From assembly GCA_028551475.1 (NCBI GenBank), contig CM052358.1, forward strand, positions 808,501 through 872,500: a DNA stretch of 64,000 bases, given 5' to 3'. The translations under genes and the position numbers were made by a program. Position 1 is the stretch's first letter, and each line of letters starts with the position of its first letter. The stretch comes from Casuarina equisetifolia. Taxonomy: Eukaryota > Streptophyta > Magnoliopsida > Fagales > Casuarinaceae. The notes under the pieces were generated by a model. That model did not search any database, was not told the origin of the DNA, and saw nothing but the letters and a program-made list of their open reading frames with translations. Positions 1 to 11,438 of this stretch are shown piece after piece.

Positions 1-105
1 CTCCGGATGGCAGCCTTGAGCCTGAGAATGCTTGCTAGTGGTGCAACTGCTCGGGAACGATCCACGTCCGTTCCAAACTCCGACGGGAGGAACCTCTGAA
101 ATCCA
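1..105 (-). pseudogene. PCBER/isoflavone reductase-like exon 3 fragment
   Basis: Read on the minus strand, a TTTCAG acceptor is followed by an open stretch beginning [13 protein letters not shown], the start of exon 3 in the NADPH-dependent PCBER/isoflavone reductase family. It runs to the left window edge. No exon 1 or 2 is found to its right before the 3' end of the next PCBER gene at 990, so this copy seems to have lost its 5' half. Whether exons 4-5 survive to the left is not visible. The family assignment is sure; the pseudogene status is likely. Confidence 0.7.
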
Positions 106-989
106 ACCATCTTTCGTTGTATGCTTCTAAACAGTTTTGAAAGTAGTCATTCATCTCTGGAACAGGCTTGAATGGTCTACCATCTCCAAGTTGTTTCAAG
201 GAAGTCAACCATTATTATTAATAGTTTGAGACTGATTCAGCCATTCCTTGACTCTTTTCTAAATGAGATTCTAACTGTTGACGTACAAAGAGATATTATG
301 TAAATGCTGTTTGAAAACATTTTCAAGATATATATTTATTCTGTATAAACTGAGTTTAAAAGAAAAAAAAAAGTCTTCAGTGTTGGTTATCTAAAATTTG
401 GATATAATATATATTATGTCCGACTCATGTTGCCCTGCTGACCTCACTCCTTCCCTCATCAAGAAAACGACATCTTCTTCTTCCGTACGATGGCTCCCTC
501 CTCCTCGGAATTACTCAGATTCTACGTTATCTCCCTTCCCTTTTTTGTCTTTGGTTTTCCTACGTTAGAATTATGACATATTCATTTTCTGTAGATGAAA
601 ACGGGGGTTCCACCACACTACACAAACAGAAACAACCATTTCATTGTCCCTGTTTGGTTTGAAGTGACACCTGATCCATACGTAGCTTTTTTCAAGAACT
701 CTTTTGCAGAACATAGAACCTCCGATCGTGCTGATGTTATTTCCAAATCAATGAACTTGTGCCAAGAAAGTACAGGAAGTAAGAAAACAAGCCACAAGAA
801 CCCTAAGATTAAGGATACATGTAATTTTCGTTATTTGAATCGTGTTATTGCTACCGTACAGATATCAAAACCAAACAGACCAGAGACAAGCAGCAAAGCC
901 CATGGGTCAGACATAACATTCAACCCCAACGTTGCATTTTTATTTTACATGGTAAGAAATAATGTATAACCCCAAGTGGAAATCATGTT
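106..989. other. Intergenic; shared AGO 3'-flank / PCBER 3'-flank module
   Basis: No convincing gene. From about 600 to 960 the sequence matches a module that recurs downstream of the AGO copies, at about 17.79-18.12, 30.65-30.98, 33.83-34.14, 45.89-46.22 and 56.39-56.72 kb. It always sits directly 3' of a minus-strand PCBER last exon. An open frame at 595-969 lies inside this module, but its other copies are interrupted, so I read it as non-coding. Positions 300-590 resemble 33.3-33.6 kb. Confidence 0.6.
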
Positions 990-2775
990 TTAGACAAACT
1001 GATCGAGGTATTCATCTATAGTGGTGTGTTTCACTTCTGGATAAAGCTTAGAAGCCTCCACTCCGCGAGAGGGATCGATCTCAAAGTTGGTAGCATCGCC
1101 TTTAACAAAAGCAGAGTGACTGACCGATAGAATCATGCTCAAGGAACGAGGAGATTCTGGAAGAAGGTAAAAAAACAAGTATTAAAACAACGTAACCTTT
1201 GTTGAATCATGTTTGATAGTTTTGTGTTAGGAAGAAAAAGCATAAATGTAATGAACATTGATAAAATTAGAAAGTCATATGCAATTTCTTGATTTCAAGT
1301 TTCAACAAATTGGGAAGTATAGACTTTTAAGTGAATTCCTTTAGTATTATCCATGATTTGAGTTTTGTGATCATATGCTTATAAATCATTTTCCTTGTAC
1401 AATTGTAATAGAATTAATAACATATGGCAGCTGCACTAGTCTAGTAAAACTCTATCTTCAAACTACACATTAATGAGCAAAATAATATCTACCCACCTTG
1501 TATTTTTTTAAGAATTTGATCCTCTAAAAAATATATCTTCTCAAGGTTCCTCCCTATCTTCTTCTCCCACAATGAAACAATCTCGTTGTAAGACATAATG
1601 TTGCCAGGAGGTCTCATATAAACAATCTTGTTCAAGGTTCTTGGATCAACTGCTGCCTTTATGGTATAATTTGCAACGTCTTCCTCCTTGACAAAAATTG
1701 CTGTTAACATGAAAATAATAATTCTATTAAATTTTTTTACTTAGACAAGTTGAGTATAAGAAATGAGTGTTAAATCTAAAATCTTTCAAACAAAGAAACC
1801 TTAAATTACTAGTAATTTTATTTCACTACTAGCAAATTGACTTAAACATATATTTAATGAAAGAAAGTCAATTAAAAGAGAGTTAAATTTAGACTAAAAC
1901 CTTTGGAATTTCCTTCTCCGATTATCACTACTTTCTCTCTAGGAGGTGCTGTTGCACCTGCCTGTCCAAATTTAGCCAAGAAAACTCCAGCAAAGCCGTT
2001 AGAAACGATGAAAGTGTGTGGAATTCCTTCAGCCTCGATTAATTTCCTGATCTTAACCTGAGCCTTGAAGAGGATTGCAGCGGGGTCAACTGCATCGGTA
2101 TGATCCACATCCGGTCCAAACTCTGAAGGGAGGAATCTCTGAAATCATCCCATATTTCATGGTGCAAGTTTGTTTTATCAGCCTTGGATTCAAATTGAAA
2201 TTTGGTAGAGAAAAAGAGAATTATCAAGAAATTTTTGAAATCTTGCCTTGATATTTCCCGCTTCTTTAATGGCAGGAATGATCTTCAACTGCACCTCTAT
2301 CTGCGGTGACCCAACGGTACAGATCACTATATCCACTTGCTTGATTGCCTTCACCAGGTTCTCATGATCATTAATATCTCCCTGTGTAAAAAGAAGCACA
2401 GTTTTCATTAAATATGAAGTCAAAATTATGATATGTGCTGCTAAAAGAGTAATCTCTCACGGTTCCAATGTACGTGAAATATCTAAATATTAATAGATTA
2501 TTGTCTCTTGTAGATGCATAGATTGATTTATTTGAAATCACGTACGATTTTCAATGTTAATCACACACCAAACAAACACCTTGAAAACTTACATGCAGAA
2601 TCGTCACCCCAGCGCTCTTGAAGTTCTCAATGAGTTGGGACTTCTCGGGACTGGAAGCTGTGCTTTCTCTGACCAGTGCAAAAGTGGGGTGGCCAGCCTT
2701 TGCGCTCGCCCGAACTATGAACTTTCCGATGTACCCCGTGCCTCCGATGATCAAAATCTTGCTTTTCTGAGCCAT
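990..2775 (-). CDS. PCBER: Phenylcoumaran benzylic ether reductase / isoflavone reductase-like, intact, 5 exons, 308 aa
   Basis: Exons on the minus strand are 2775-2593, 2381-2247, 2138-1901, 1700-1497 and 1156-990. They total 927 nt, or 308 aa plus stop, the usual PCBER length. The N-terminus carries the NADPH-binding loop GGTGYIG at residues 11-17. The segment [12 protein letters not shown] holds the conserved catalytic lysine (about residue 135), and the C-terminus is the family-typical DEYLDQFV. Family members reduce phenylpropanoid dimers or isoflavones with NADPH, usually in the cytosol; the exact substrate cannot be read here. The start is the first ATG before the Rossmann strand. Intron 2 begins with GC (AAG|GCAAGA) instead of GT. 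It is the only intact PCBER copy in the window. It could equally be annotated as an isoflavone reductase homologue. Confidence 0.88.
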
Positions 2776-2838
2776 TCCGAGAGAAATTCAAACGAAAGTG
2801 GAGTAGTTCGCAGTTGCAAACAAAGGAATACCTAGTTC

Positions 2839-2848
2839 TTTATATAGA
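2839..2848 (-). promoter_or_regulatory. TATA box of the PCBER-like gene
   Basis: CTATATAAAG on the minus strand, about 65-70 bases upstream of the ATG at 2775. The same stretch (GAGTTCTTTATATA on plus) recurs next to the damaged PCBER copies near 31.56 and 36.19 kb, which supports it as the ancestral core promoter. Confidence 0.6.
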
Positions 2849-3089
2849 TAATTCATGTACATGGTCTTCTAATTGCTTTGGTCTGACTGTTACTTGGTCT
2901 TACGGAGTACATCATTGCTTCTGTCATCAACGAGAGAGATGAAGACACATAAAATTCCACCCATTACTTTCGCTTATCAACAAAGCACCGCCGTGGGCCG
3001 CTTTCCTAGAAATTTGACACATGCGATGGACTTTTCTTTAGGTGCCAACAGCAGCCTTTCTCCTGCTCTTCGGAGGACTCTGCGGCATC

Positions 3090-3760
3090 AACCCTCACCG
3101 TTGTTTAGTAAACATCTCTTAACTTTTCGTCCTTTACAGGTGAAAACATGGTGATTTTCTATCACCCAATAAACAAAACCAATTGACGTAAGATTCATAT
3201 ATCTCTTTGCAGAAGGTGGCTTGGTAAAGATGTCAACCAATTGAAGTTTAGTACCAACAAACTCCAAATGATCTTCACTATTATTAAGTGTAATAACTTT
3301 GACACAACTTTCCATCGCTATTTCTTCACCCTCAGTCTTAGAAATAGCTATGCTATTCTATTTTTTGAAAAACCAGGATACTAGCATAAGGCCTTAGAAT
3401 TGACATGCTTTGCTTGTACTCTATCAATTTATAATGTAACTAGCATAGTCGAAGCCACAATATGCATAAATAGTGGTTGGCGTGTCTTTAGGATACCATC
3501 GTCCTAAGTTTTGTGTGCCTCAAGATATTTAAGTATTCTTCTTACAGTAATGGCGTGAAGTTCTCTGGGACAAGATTGAAAACATGCACATAAGCATAGA
3601 GTAAATTGAATGTCAAGCCTAGATGTTGTGACATACAACAACAAACCCATCATGCTTCTATGAAGTTTAGGATCAACAAGTGTACTGGTTTGCAAAGCAT
3701 CAAAAGTCGTGGAGGTGCTTATTGGAGTCGATACCCGTTTTGAGTTTTCCTAACGAAAAT
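3090..3760 (-). mobile_element. Ty1-copia pol remnant (end of RT and RNase H)
   Basis: Minus-strand reading gives, in order, a reverse-transcriptase tail (HRSMMGLLLYVTTSRLDIQF, then a CFQSCPREL-type segment and RRILKYLE), a block beginning RWYPKDTPT, and the RNase H end (FVGTKLQLVDIFTKP). These are hallmark blocks of plant copia polyproteins. Frameshifts and stops separate them and no LTRs are recognisable, so it is a dead fragment. It lies between the PCBER promoter and the AGO-A upstream spacer. Confidence 0.75.
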
Positions 3761-4034
3761 TTTCAAGTATATCAAAAGGGTTAAGATGGCTCCCCTTTTC
3801 AAAGTACTCTTTTGACTTTGTGGACAATGACCGAGAAGTTTGAAGTTGTATTTGTTGAATAATGGATTATCTTTCTTCAACTGGCCCATAAGAAAGAAAT
3901 TAAAAACTCAAACGCACATGCTGGAGATGCCAAAGGCATTCATAGTTGCGCAATGAATCATCAATTCAAGACAGTTTATAAAGAAAAAAGAAAAAAAATT
4001 ATTTAATCTACCGAACTGGGCCGAAACAATAATA

Positions 4035-7000
4035 TTTCAAATTAAAGCTGGGCCTTGCCCATTAACAGAGTAACAATACACAAGAAGGCAACATAGGCAA
4101 CACCAATATTCTCAAAAGCATCCAAATTTGAGCAACGTTAAAATATGAGCAAAAGAGTTTTCTTTAAACTTAACGAAGATGCAGGCGCTTTAAATGAAAT
4201 TAAAACTTCTTGAGTTAGTTCCAGCACAAAAATATATAACGGGTTCTTTGAATCTTCCAAAGCATCGAAAGTTTTTGTTTAGGTTGAAATGCATTATACC
4301 CATTGCTGGGCAGCCGGCTTCCATTGACATTTATCAAGATCTGGGAGGACAACTTCATTGGGAAGGTATTTTCAACTTCTAGCAGTTAATGACAATGTGA
4401 TAGTACACCAGCTGAGCACATAGCAATAAATACAATATTCCACTAATTACATCAAATATATATTGAGATAATTTATTGTTTTATATGAGAGAAGATTCAA
4501 GGAATTAATTCAAGCTCAACACATAAGTTTTGATTTTGTCTTTTCAATTAAACTTCTCCATAGTCTCCTCTCCAAATACGCAATTCAATAAACTTGTGAC
4601 AAATTTGTTGGAAACGTATAATTCTTTGTTTCAATTAAATAACATTTCTTTTCTTTTGCTAGATACTAAAATGAAGACAAACATAACCCTAGTTAGACTC
4701 TTCAGTAAGACTTTGTTACGTGTAAACGTAGTTGATTTCATGTCAGGCCTATGAAATTGAAGGAGTTGATTGATTTCAAATAATAGATTAAATTTTTTCT
4801 CTACTATTTTCAGATAAAGACAGTTTCAAGAGAAACACGTACCTAATGGCTTCCTCATATCCTACCCCTTCTTCCTCCTACAAATTATAAGTTCATCATT
4901 AATTTTTCTTAACTTTTCATCATTTTATAATCCACGCTCAGTCATCATGCCTAGTCTACTACAACAAAAGAAACAGTAAACACAGGAAAGAAGAGAAATC
5001 ATGGACTTTTATGTCACCCAGGTGACAATTTTTCATATTGTTTATACGTTTGAATGAAAATAGTATGAAAGGTGGTCACATTCATTTCCTCTTTTCATTT
5101 TACGTTGTCTATAATGGATCAGCAATGGTAATGCAAAAGATACATAGTGTCAGTATCACACGTAAGCAAGCTATTTTAATATCGGCAAATCGTCATCAAT
5201 TTGAGGATTCGAATGTAGAAATGGTGTGTTTTGTCATTCGAGAAGAGAAGACAGCCAAGGCGTCCATGTCCTTGTCCTTTTCCTCTAGAAACACTGCACA
5301 AAGAAATATCAAAGCTGTTTGGCCAAGGCAAAGGGAAAAGCAAAAAGGCAAAAGTAAAAAGTCGGCTCCCTTGCCCTTTCAACTTTCAAGGCAAAATGTT
5401 TATTCCAGTCACCTTTGTACCTGGTCGAATTCCCTTGGGACCGTCAATTCTCACAACCTCAATTCCACGCTATCACGATGAACCCCTTCCTTGACGTGGT
5501 CCCTTGGGATTCTCTCTTGATTAAAAGTTAAAATCTTAATATGTAATAATTACTCTAGTGAATTTAGTAATTAATAATTTTTTCTTTTAATTTTAAATTT
5601 AATTTTTTTAAAAATAAATTGCAATATTAAGATATTTTTTTATTTTTTGATTAGTAAATTCACATATTCATAAAAATAAAAGTACACTTATAATATATTT
5701 AAAAATTTTAAGTAATTCTTCTCTTTGATAAAACTTTTTAAAGAGAAGTGAATATGAACATTTTATATTATGTAAAATCCCCTTGTTTTTCCATGCTTGT
5801 ATGTTTTTTTTTTTTTTTTCTGTCCAACAAAGAACCGCTTAATGACTAAGTTTCGAAGTAATTCATGACTTCTTTATATATTCTATCGCTTCTTTTCACT
5901 CATTCTTTATTTTCTCATGGCCACACATTGTTATTCATCTCTACCTTAACTTTCTATCGTTATATAATTTACGTTCTGTCATCATGCCTAGTCTACTGCA
6001 ATAAAAGAAATAGTATAATACCAAAAGTAAATATAGGAAACAAGAAAAATCATGGATTTTTATCTCACAGAAAGACACTAAATGTTGTGATAAGCCCCAT
6101 TTAATGCTGACATCAATCAATCCGATATAATACTGCCTTTCATACTGAGTATCATGAGATGAGCCTTAAGTAATGTTGAAACAAATAAAATTCAGTTAAA
6201 TCAATAAAAATAAAAATAAAATTTACTGCATTCTGAGTTAGTATTAATTAATGAAAAGAACTGTACCTAAACCATAACAAAAAGTACCCCACATGTCCTT
6301 CCTCGGGCATGTGGATGACACTGGTCCTTTCTCGGGCGATGCTTTTGCTGATAATGTTTCTACCTCGCAGCAGGAGACGGACCAGTAGATTCCAATCCTG
6401 GCTTTTCATTGAGTTGAGTTTTATCGTTTTCGTACTTGCCCCATCTCTGGGTTTCCTTTTCCTACCTGGCATCGGCAAGACCACAAACTTTTGCGGATAC
6501 CACGAATGATGATGTCGGATCTTACAAAAGAAACGCATGGATGTCCGTAAAAGTGGTCGCATCTAGACCCCACGAATCTGTGCCCACATCCCTTTACCCC
6601 CTCTCCCACCCTTGCGGGGCAACAAACGGCTACGCCAACGTACGGAATTCAAGTTGGCGGCGGCTTCCTGAGGATTAAGCTTGGAATAAATAGTGATTTG
6701 AGTTTTGTCATTTAGAATTTAAGAAGATTAGACAAAACAAGTTTTATGGCGCAGGTTTGGGTTTTAATTCAAAAAAATGGGTGTTAGAAATACTGCACAA
6801 CATTAGTTATTGTCTTCGTGAATCCTTGTGTTGCTTTTGATATGGCTACGTTCTCCTTGAATTTGGTCTAATATAAACAATTAACCTTACTACAATGAGT
6901 ATTTAAGTCTTTTATAAACATTAAGATCTCCTTACTCTTATTTAACGTTGAACAAATACCACCGACTTTTTTCATTAGTTTGAGCTTCTCAATGGGTTGG

Positions 7001-7640
7001 TATCATTTAGGTGACTAGTATGTGTAAAATGTGAATTTATGATGCCTCGTATCTTCGTGACATATAGGTATTATTTGACTAATACATCATGGCAACTGAG
7101 TCTTTTCCACTCCTCCGTATATGCATGCTCTGGCTTCTTTACTGGCCTCAGGCAGCGGGCCTACTTTGTTTGTTTGCCACTTTTCCGTTTATCTGATTAC
7201 AATGTCACGTCGGGGTGGGGGCAGACCGACTGACTCTCGCCACGACCAGCCGTCTCCGGCAGCTCACCAAGGTAGGGGAAGAGGCAGAGGAAGCCGCGGT
7301 GGAGGAGGTGAAGGAGGAAGAGGGAGAGGCCGTGATGCTTCTTCAGGCATAACACCCGCCCCACCGACGGCCACTTTCGTTTCGGCGGCTACAAGATCAT
7401 TGGACTCAACTGCGGCATCGAGCTCAACTCAGTCGCTGGTTTCGGCTTCGACCTCGGCGGCTGCTCTAAGTGGTGAAGTTAAGGAGAAGCTTACATTGCA
7501 AGCTCCGGTGCCGCTGATGTCAACAAAGGCACTGAGCTCTCCGCAAAGGCCTGGGTATGGAACCATTGGTCAGAAAACTGTTGTCCGAGCAAATCATTTC
7601 CTGGTAGAAGTTGCCGACAAAGATCTTTATCGTGTGAGAT
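4035..7640. repeat. Tandem duplication copy 1: spacer, AGO upstream region and exon 1 (unit A)
   Basis: Matches 8584-11880 in order, starting at TTTCAAATTAAAG and running through the spacer, the upstream block and AGO exon 1. The spacer part (4.03-6.25 kb) holds no gene I can support. Open frames near 5.04-5.48 kb are not kept intact in the other spacer copies. It is AT-rich, with long A/T runs around 5.52-5.82 kb. Confidence 0.75.
6300..6680 (+). other. Conserved AGO-upstream block, unit A
   Basis: A block found 0.5-1.2 kb before all six AGO starts. It contains a stretch like CTACCTGGCA..CAAACTTTTGCGG and ends near TGGCGGCGGCTTCCTGAGGATTAAG. Here any reading frame is broken. Its conservation and position suggest either promoter/5' material or a relic of a small gene; the function is unknown. 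Confidence 0.5.
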
Positions 7641-7687
7641 ATAGGACGCTCTCACAAAATAGTGTGGCAAATATTTTGTTCACCTAA
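7202..7687 (+). pseudogene. AGO copy A: exon 1 only, fused to LINE
   Basis: The ATG at 7202 opens the same N-terminus as AGO-B ([13 protein letters not shown], then an RG/RGG-rich stretch). It continues to the start of the N domain ([19 protein letters not shown]) at about 7632. There the exon loses its last bases and splice donor and runs into LINE sequence, ending at a stop at 7687. The result is a possible 161-aa chimera of about 143 AGO residues plus LINE-derived residues. Exons 2-22 and the downstream PCBER are absent. The upstream region is that of AGO-B, so it may be transcribed. It has no PAZ, MID or PIWI. Confidence 0.8.
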
Positions 7688-8582
7688 GAAGGAAGGAGAA
7701 TTGGGATTACTAAATCTTAAACTTTAGAATAAAATCCTTTTGAGACGTATGCTTTAGAACTTTATAAATCTTCCAGATGTTTCTTTATGAAGTAAATGGA
7801 TCCACAGTATCAAATGTAAATGAACTTCAGTAATGCAGCTTGATATCAAAGGTTCTATAACATGGAGTTGGAGAGGTCTTTTTAAATTAAGGCCTGCACT
7901 TACCTCAATTCTTAACCGATCTATCTATTATTGTAAAAAAAATTATTAGCACCTTCAACCAATAAATGAAAAAGTGGATTGGTATAATCTCATTTGGACT
8001 AGTGGCATCAGTAAACATAATTTCATTGGATGGTTAGTATATCAAAATTGACTTTCTACAGCAGAAGGAATGGTACGATGGCTCCTTTCAATTAACTTAT
8101 ATTGTGATTTTTGTCAGTCCCATATTGAAGACAGGAATCATCTTTTTTTTAAATGTCCATGGACAATGAGAGTTTGGAAAACTATTCTTGCTCAAAATGG
8201 AATTAGACGTGATATTGGAGGATAGAATGAAGAATTGCAATGGATGATCAGAGCAACTAAAAGAAAGGATTTGGCTGTCAAACTTCTTAAGTTATCTTTT
8301 TTAGCTTGCATTTATTATATATAGGCAGAACGTAATAGAAGACGAATTCAAAGCAAAAACGTAGACATTCCAATCATGATAGCTAAAATAAGGAAAATTG
8401 TACGAGTGAGAGTTTCTTTGTTTAAAAATATTAAATCCTCACAAGGAAATGTCATTTTGAGTGAGATCTGGAGGCTTACAATCTCTGTATTTTCGTAATT
8501 CTTGTAATTCTGGGGTATGCCCATATGCTTTTGTACGCTACTTCTTATTAATGCACACTTACATTTCCACAAAAAAAAAAAA
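7641..8582 (+). mobile_element. 5'-truncated, decayed LINE (non-LTR retrotransposon) 3' end
   Basis: Plus-strand reading gives the C-terminal reverse-transcriptase region of plant LINEs (FCSPKKEGELGLLNLKL), then WYNLIWTSGISKHNFIGWL and a zf-RVT zinc-binding motif (YCDFC ... NHLFFKCPW). It ends in an A-run at 8571-8582. Several tryptophan positions are now TAG or TGA. The poly(A) joins the next spacer copy directly, at a point that should lie several kilobases past AGO exon 1, so the insertion coincides with a large deletion. Confidence 0.85.
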
Positions 8583-10504
8583 GTTTCAAATTAAAGTCAG
8601 GCCTTGCCCATTACAAAGAGAGTAACAATACACAAGAAGGCAACATAGGCAACACCAATATTCTCAAAAGCATTGAGCAACTTTAAAATATAAGCAAAAG
8701 AATTTTCTTTAAAATTAACGAAGATGCAGGCGCTTTAAATGAAATTAACACTTCTTGAGTTACTTCCAGCACAAAAATATATAACGGGTTCTTTCAATCT
8801 TCCAAAGCATGGAAAGTTTTTGTTTAGGTTGCAATGCATTTTACCCATTGCTGGGCAGCCGGCTTCCATTGACATTTATCAAGATCTGTAATTGTTTATA
8901 ATACACTGGAGGACAACTTCATTGGGAAGGTATTTTCAATTTCTAGCAGTTAATTATAATGTGATAGTACACCAGCTGAGCACATAGCGATAAATACAAT
9001 ATTCCACTAATTACATCAAATATATATTGAGATAAGTTATCGTTTAATATGAGAGAAGATTCAAGGAATTAATTCAAGCTTAACACATAAGTTTTGATTT
9101 TGTCTTTTCAATTAAACTTCTCCATATAGTATCCTCTTCAAATCAACAATTCAATAAACTTGTGACAAATTGGTTGGAAACGTATAATTCTTTTTTTCAA
9201 TTAAATAACATTTCTTTTCTTTTGCTAGATACTAAAATGAAGACAAAAATAACCCTAGTTAGACTCTTCAGTAAGACTTTGGTACGTGTAAATGTAATTG
9301 ATTTCATATTAGGCCTATGAAATTGAAGGAGTTGATTGATTTCAAATAATAGATTATATTTTTTTCTTTACTATTCTCAAATAAAGACAGTTTCAAGAGA
9401 AACACGGACCTAATGGCTTCCTTATATCCTACCCCTTCTTCCTCCTACAAATGATAAGTTCGTCATCAATTTTTCTTAACTTTAATCATTCTATAATCCA
9501 CGCTCAGTCATCACGCCTAGTCTACTACAATAAAAGAAACAGTAAACACAGGAAAGAAGAGAAATCATGGACTTTTATGTCACCCAGGTGACAATTTTTC
9601 ATATTGTTTATACGTTTAAATGAAAATAGTATGAAAGGTGGTCACATTCATTTCCTCTTTTCATTTTACGTTGTCTATAATGGATCAGCAATGGTAATGC
9701 AAAAGATACATAGTGTCGGTATCACACGTAAGCAAGCTATTTCAATACCGGCAAATCGTCATCAATTCGAGGATTCGAATGTAGAAATGGTGTATTTTGT
9801 CATTCGAGAAGAGAAGACGGCCAATGCGTCCATGTCCTTGTCCTTTGGCAAAGGCAAGGGGAAAAGCAAAAAGTCGGTTCCCTTGCCCTTTCAACTCTCA
9901 ATGAAAAATGTTTATTCCAGGCACCTTTGTACCGTCGAATTCCCTTTGGGACCATCAATTCTGACAACCTCAATTCCACGCTATCACGATGGACCCTTTC
10001 TTTATATTTCAAGGAGAAGTGAATATGGACGTTTTATGCTACGTAAAATTCCCTTGTTTCCATGCCTGCATGTTTTTTCTGTCCAACGAAGGATCGCTCA
10101 ATGACTAAGTTTCGAAGTAATTCATGACTTCTTTATATATTCTATCTCTTCTTTTCACTCATTCTTTATTTTTTCCACCTTAACTTTCTACAATTTACTT
10201 TCTGTCATCATGCCTAGTCTACACCAAAAAGTAAATATAGGAAAGAAGAAAAATCATGGATTTTTATCTCATCGACGGGACGATAAATGTTGTCATGAGC
10301 CCCGTTTAATGTTGACATCAATCAATCCTAGATAATACTGCCTTTTATACTCAGTCATCACGAGATGAGCCTTAATTAATGGTAAAACAGCTAAACTTCG
10401 GTTAAAAACATTTACTGCATTCTGAGTTAGTATTAATTACTAAAGAGAAATGTACCTAAACCATTCCAGAAGTACCACATATGTCAAAAGAAACCTGAAC
10501 TCAT

Positions 10505-10882
10505 AATTGGATGATACTGGTCCTTTCTCGGGCGATTCTTTTGCTAATAATGTTTCTACCTCGCAGCATGAGACGGACTACGAGATTCCAATCCTGGCTT
10601 TTCGTGGACTTGAGTTTTATCGTTATTGTACTTGTCCCCATCTCTGGGTTTCCATCTGCCTGCCTGGCATCAGCAAGACGACAAACTTTTGCTGATACTA
10701 CGAACGATATCGGATCTAACAAAAGAAACGCATGGGATGAGGTATCGTCGGTGAAAGTGATCGCAACTAGTGCCCAACGAATCTCTACCCACACCCTTCG
10801 TCCTCTCTCTCTCTCTCTCTCCCTTGCGGGGGAAAAAGGGCTACGCCAACGTACGGAATTCAAGTTGGCAGCGGCTTCCTGA
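10505..10882 (+). other. Conserved AGO-upstream block, unit B
   Basis: Same block as at 6.30-6.68 kb, lying about 560-930 bases before the AGO-B ATG. It differs by indels and by the CT repeat, which shift any frame. The remaining 10.88-11.35 kb to the TATA box is AT-rich and matches 6.68-7.1 kb. Confidence 0.5.
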
Positions 10883-11350
10883 GGATTAAGCTTGGAAGAA
10901 GTAGTGATTTGACTTTTGTCATTTAGAATTTAAGACGATTAGACAAAACAAGTTTTATGGCGCGGGTTTGGGTTTTGATTCAAAAAATGGGTGTCAGAAA
11001 TACCGCACAATATTGGTTATTGGCTTCGTGAATTCTTGTGTTGCTTTTCATATGGCTACGTTCTCCTTGAATTTCGTCTAATATAAAAAAATTAACCTTA
11101 TTAAAATGAGTAATTAAGTCTTTTATAAACATTAAGATCTCCTTACTCTTATTCAACGTAGAACAAATACCACCGACTTTTTTCATTAGTTTGAGCTTCT
11201 CATTGGGTTGGTGACATTTAGGCGACTGGTATATGTAAAGTGTGGATTTATGAAGCCTCACATCTTAGTGACATATAGGTATTATTTGATTAATAAATCA
11301 TGGCAAGAAGAAACTCGGAAGCGTCCACATTTCTGAGTCTTTTTCACTCC

Positions 11351-11359
11351 TATATATAT
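11351..11359 (+). promoter_or_regulatory. TATA box of AGO-B
   Basis: TATATATAT about 85 bases upstream of the AGO-B ATG, followed by the GCTCTGGCTTCTTTAC leader stretch that also precedes the ATG in copies A, C and D. Confidence 0.55.
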
Positions 11360-11438
11360 GCATGCTCTGGCTTCTTTACTGGCCTCAGGCAGCGGGCCTT
11401 CTTTGTTTGTTCGCCACTTTTCCGTTCATCTGATCACA

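Noticed and set aside
595..969. A 124-codon plus-strand frame left of the PCBER gene
   Set aside because: It lies in the AGO-PCBER intergenic module, whose other five copies are interrupted.
5038..5494. Open frames in the spacer, with a related frame at 9604-10104
   Set aside because: Frame and length differ between the homologous spacers at 5.0, 9.6, 37.3, 47.9 and 58.4 kb. The sequence is conserved only as duplicated DNA and no domain is visible.
10801..10822. CT microsatellite as a regulatory GAGA-type element
   Set aside because: It is present only in unit B at this position, and a similar run in AGO-D is inside intron 1. A plain microsatellite is the simpler reading.
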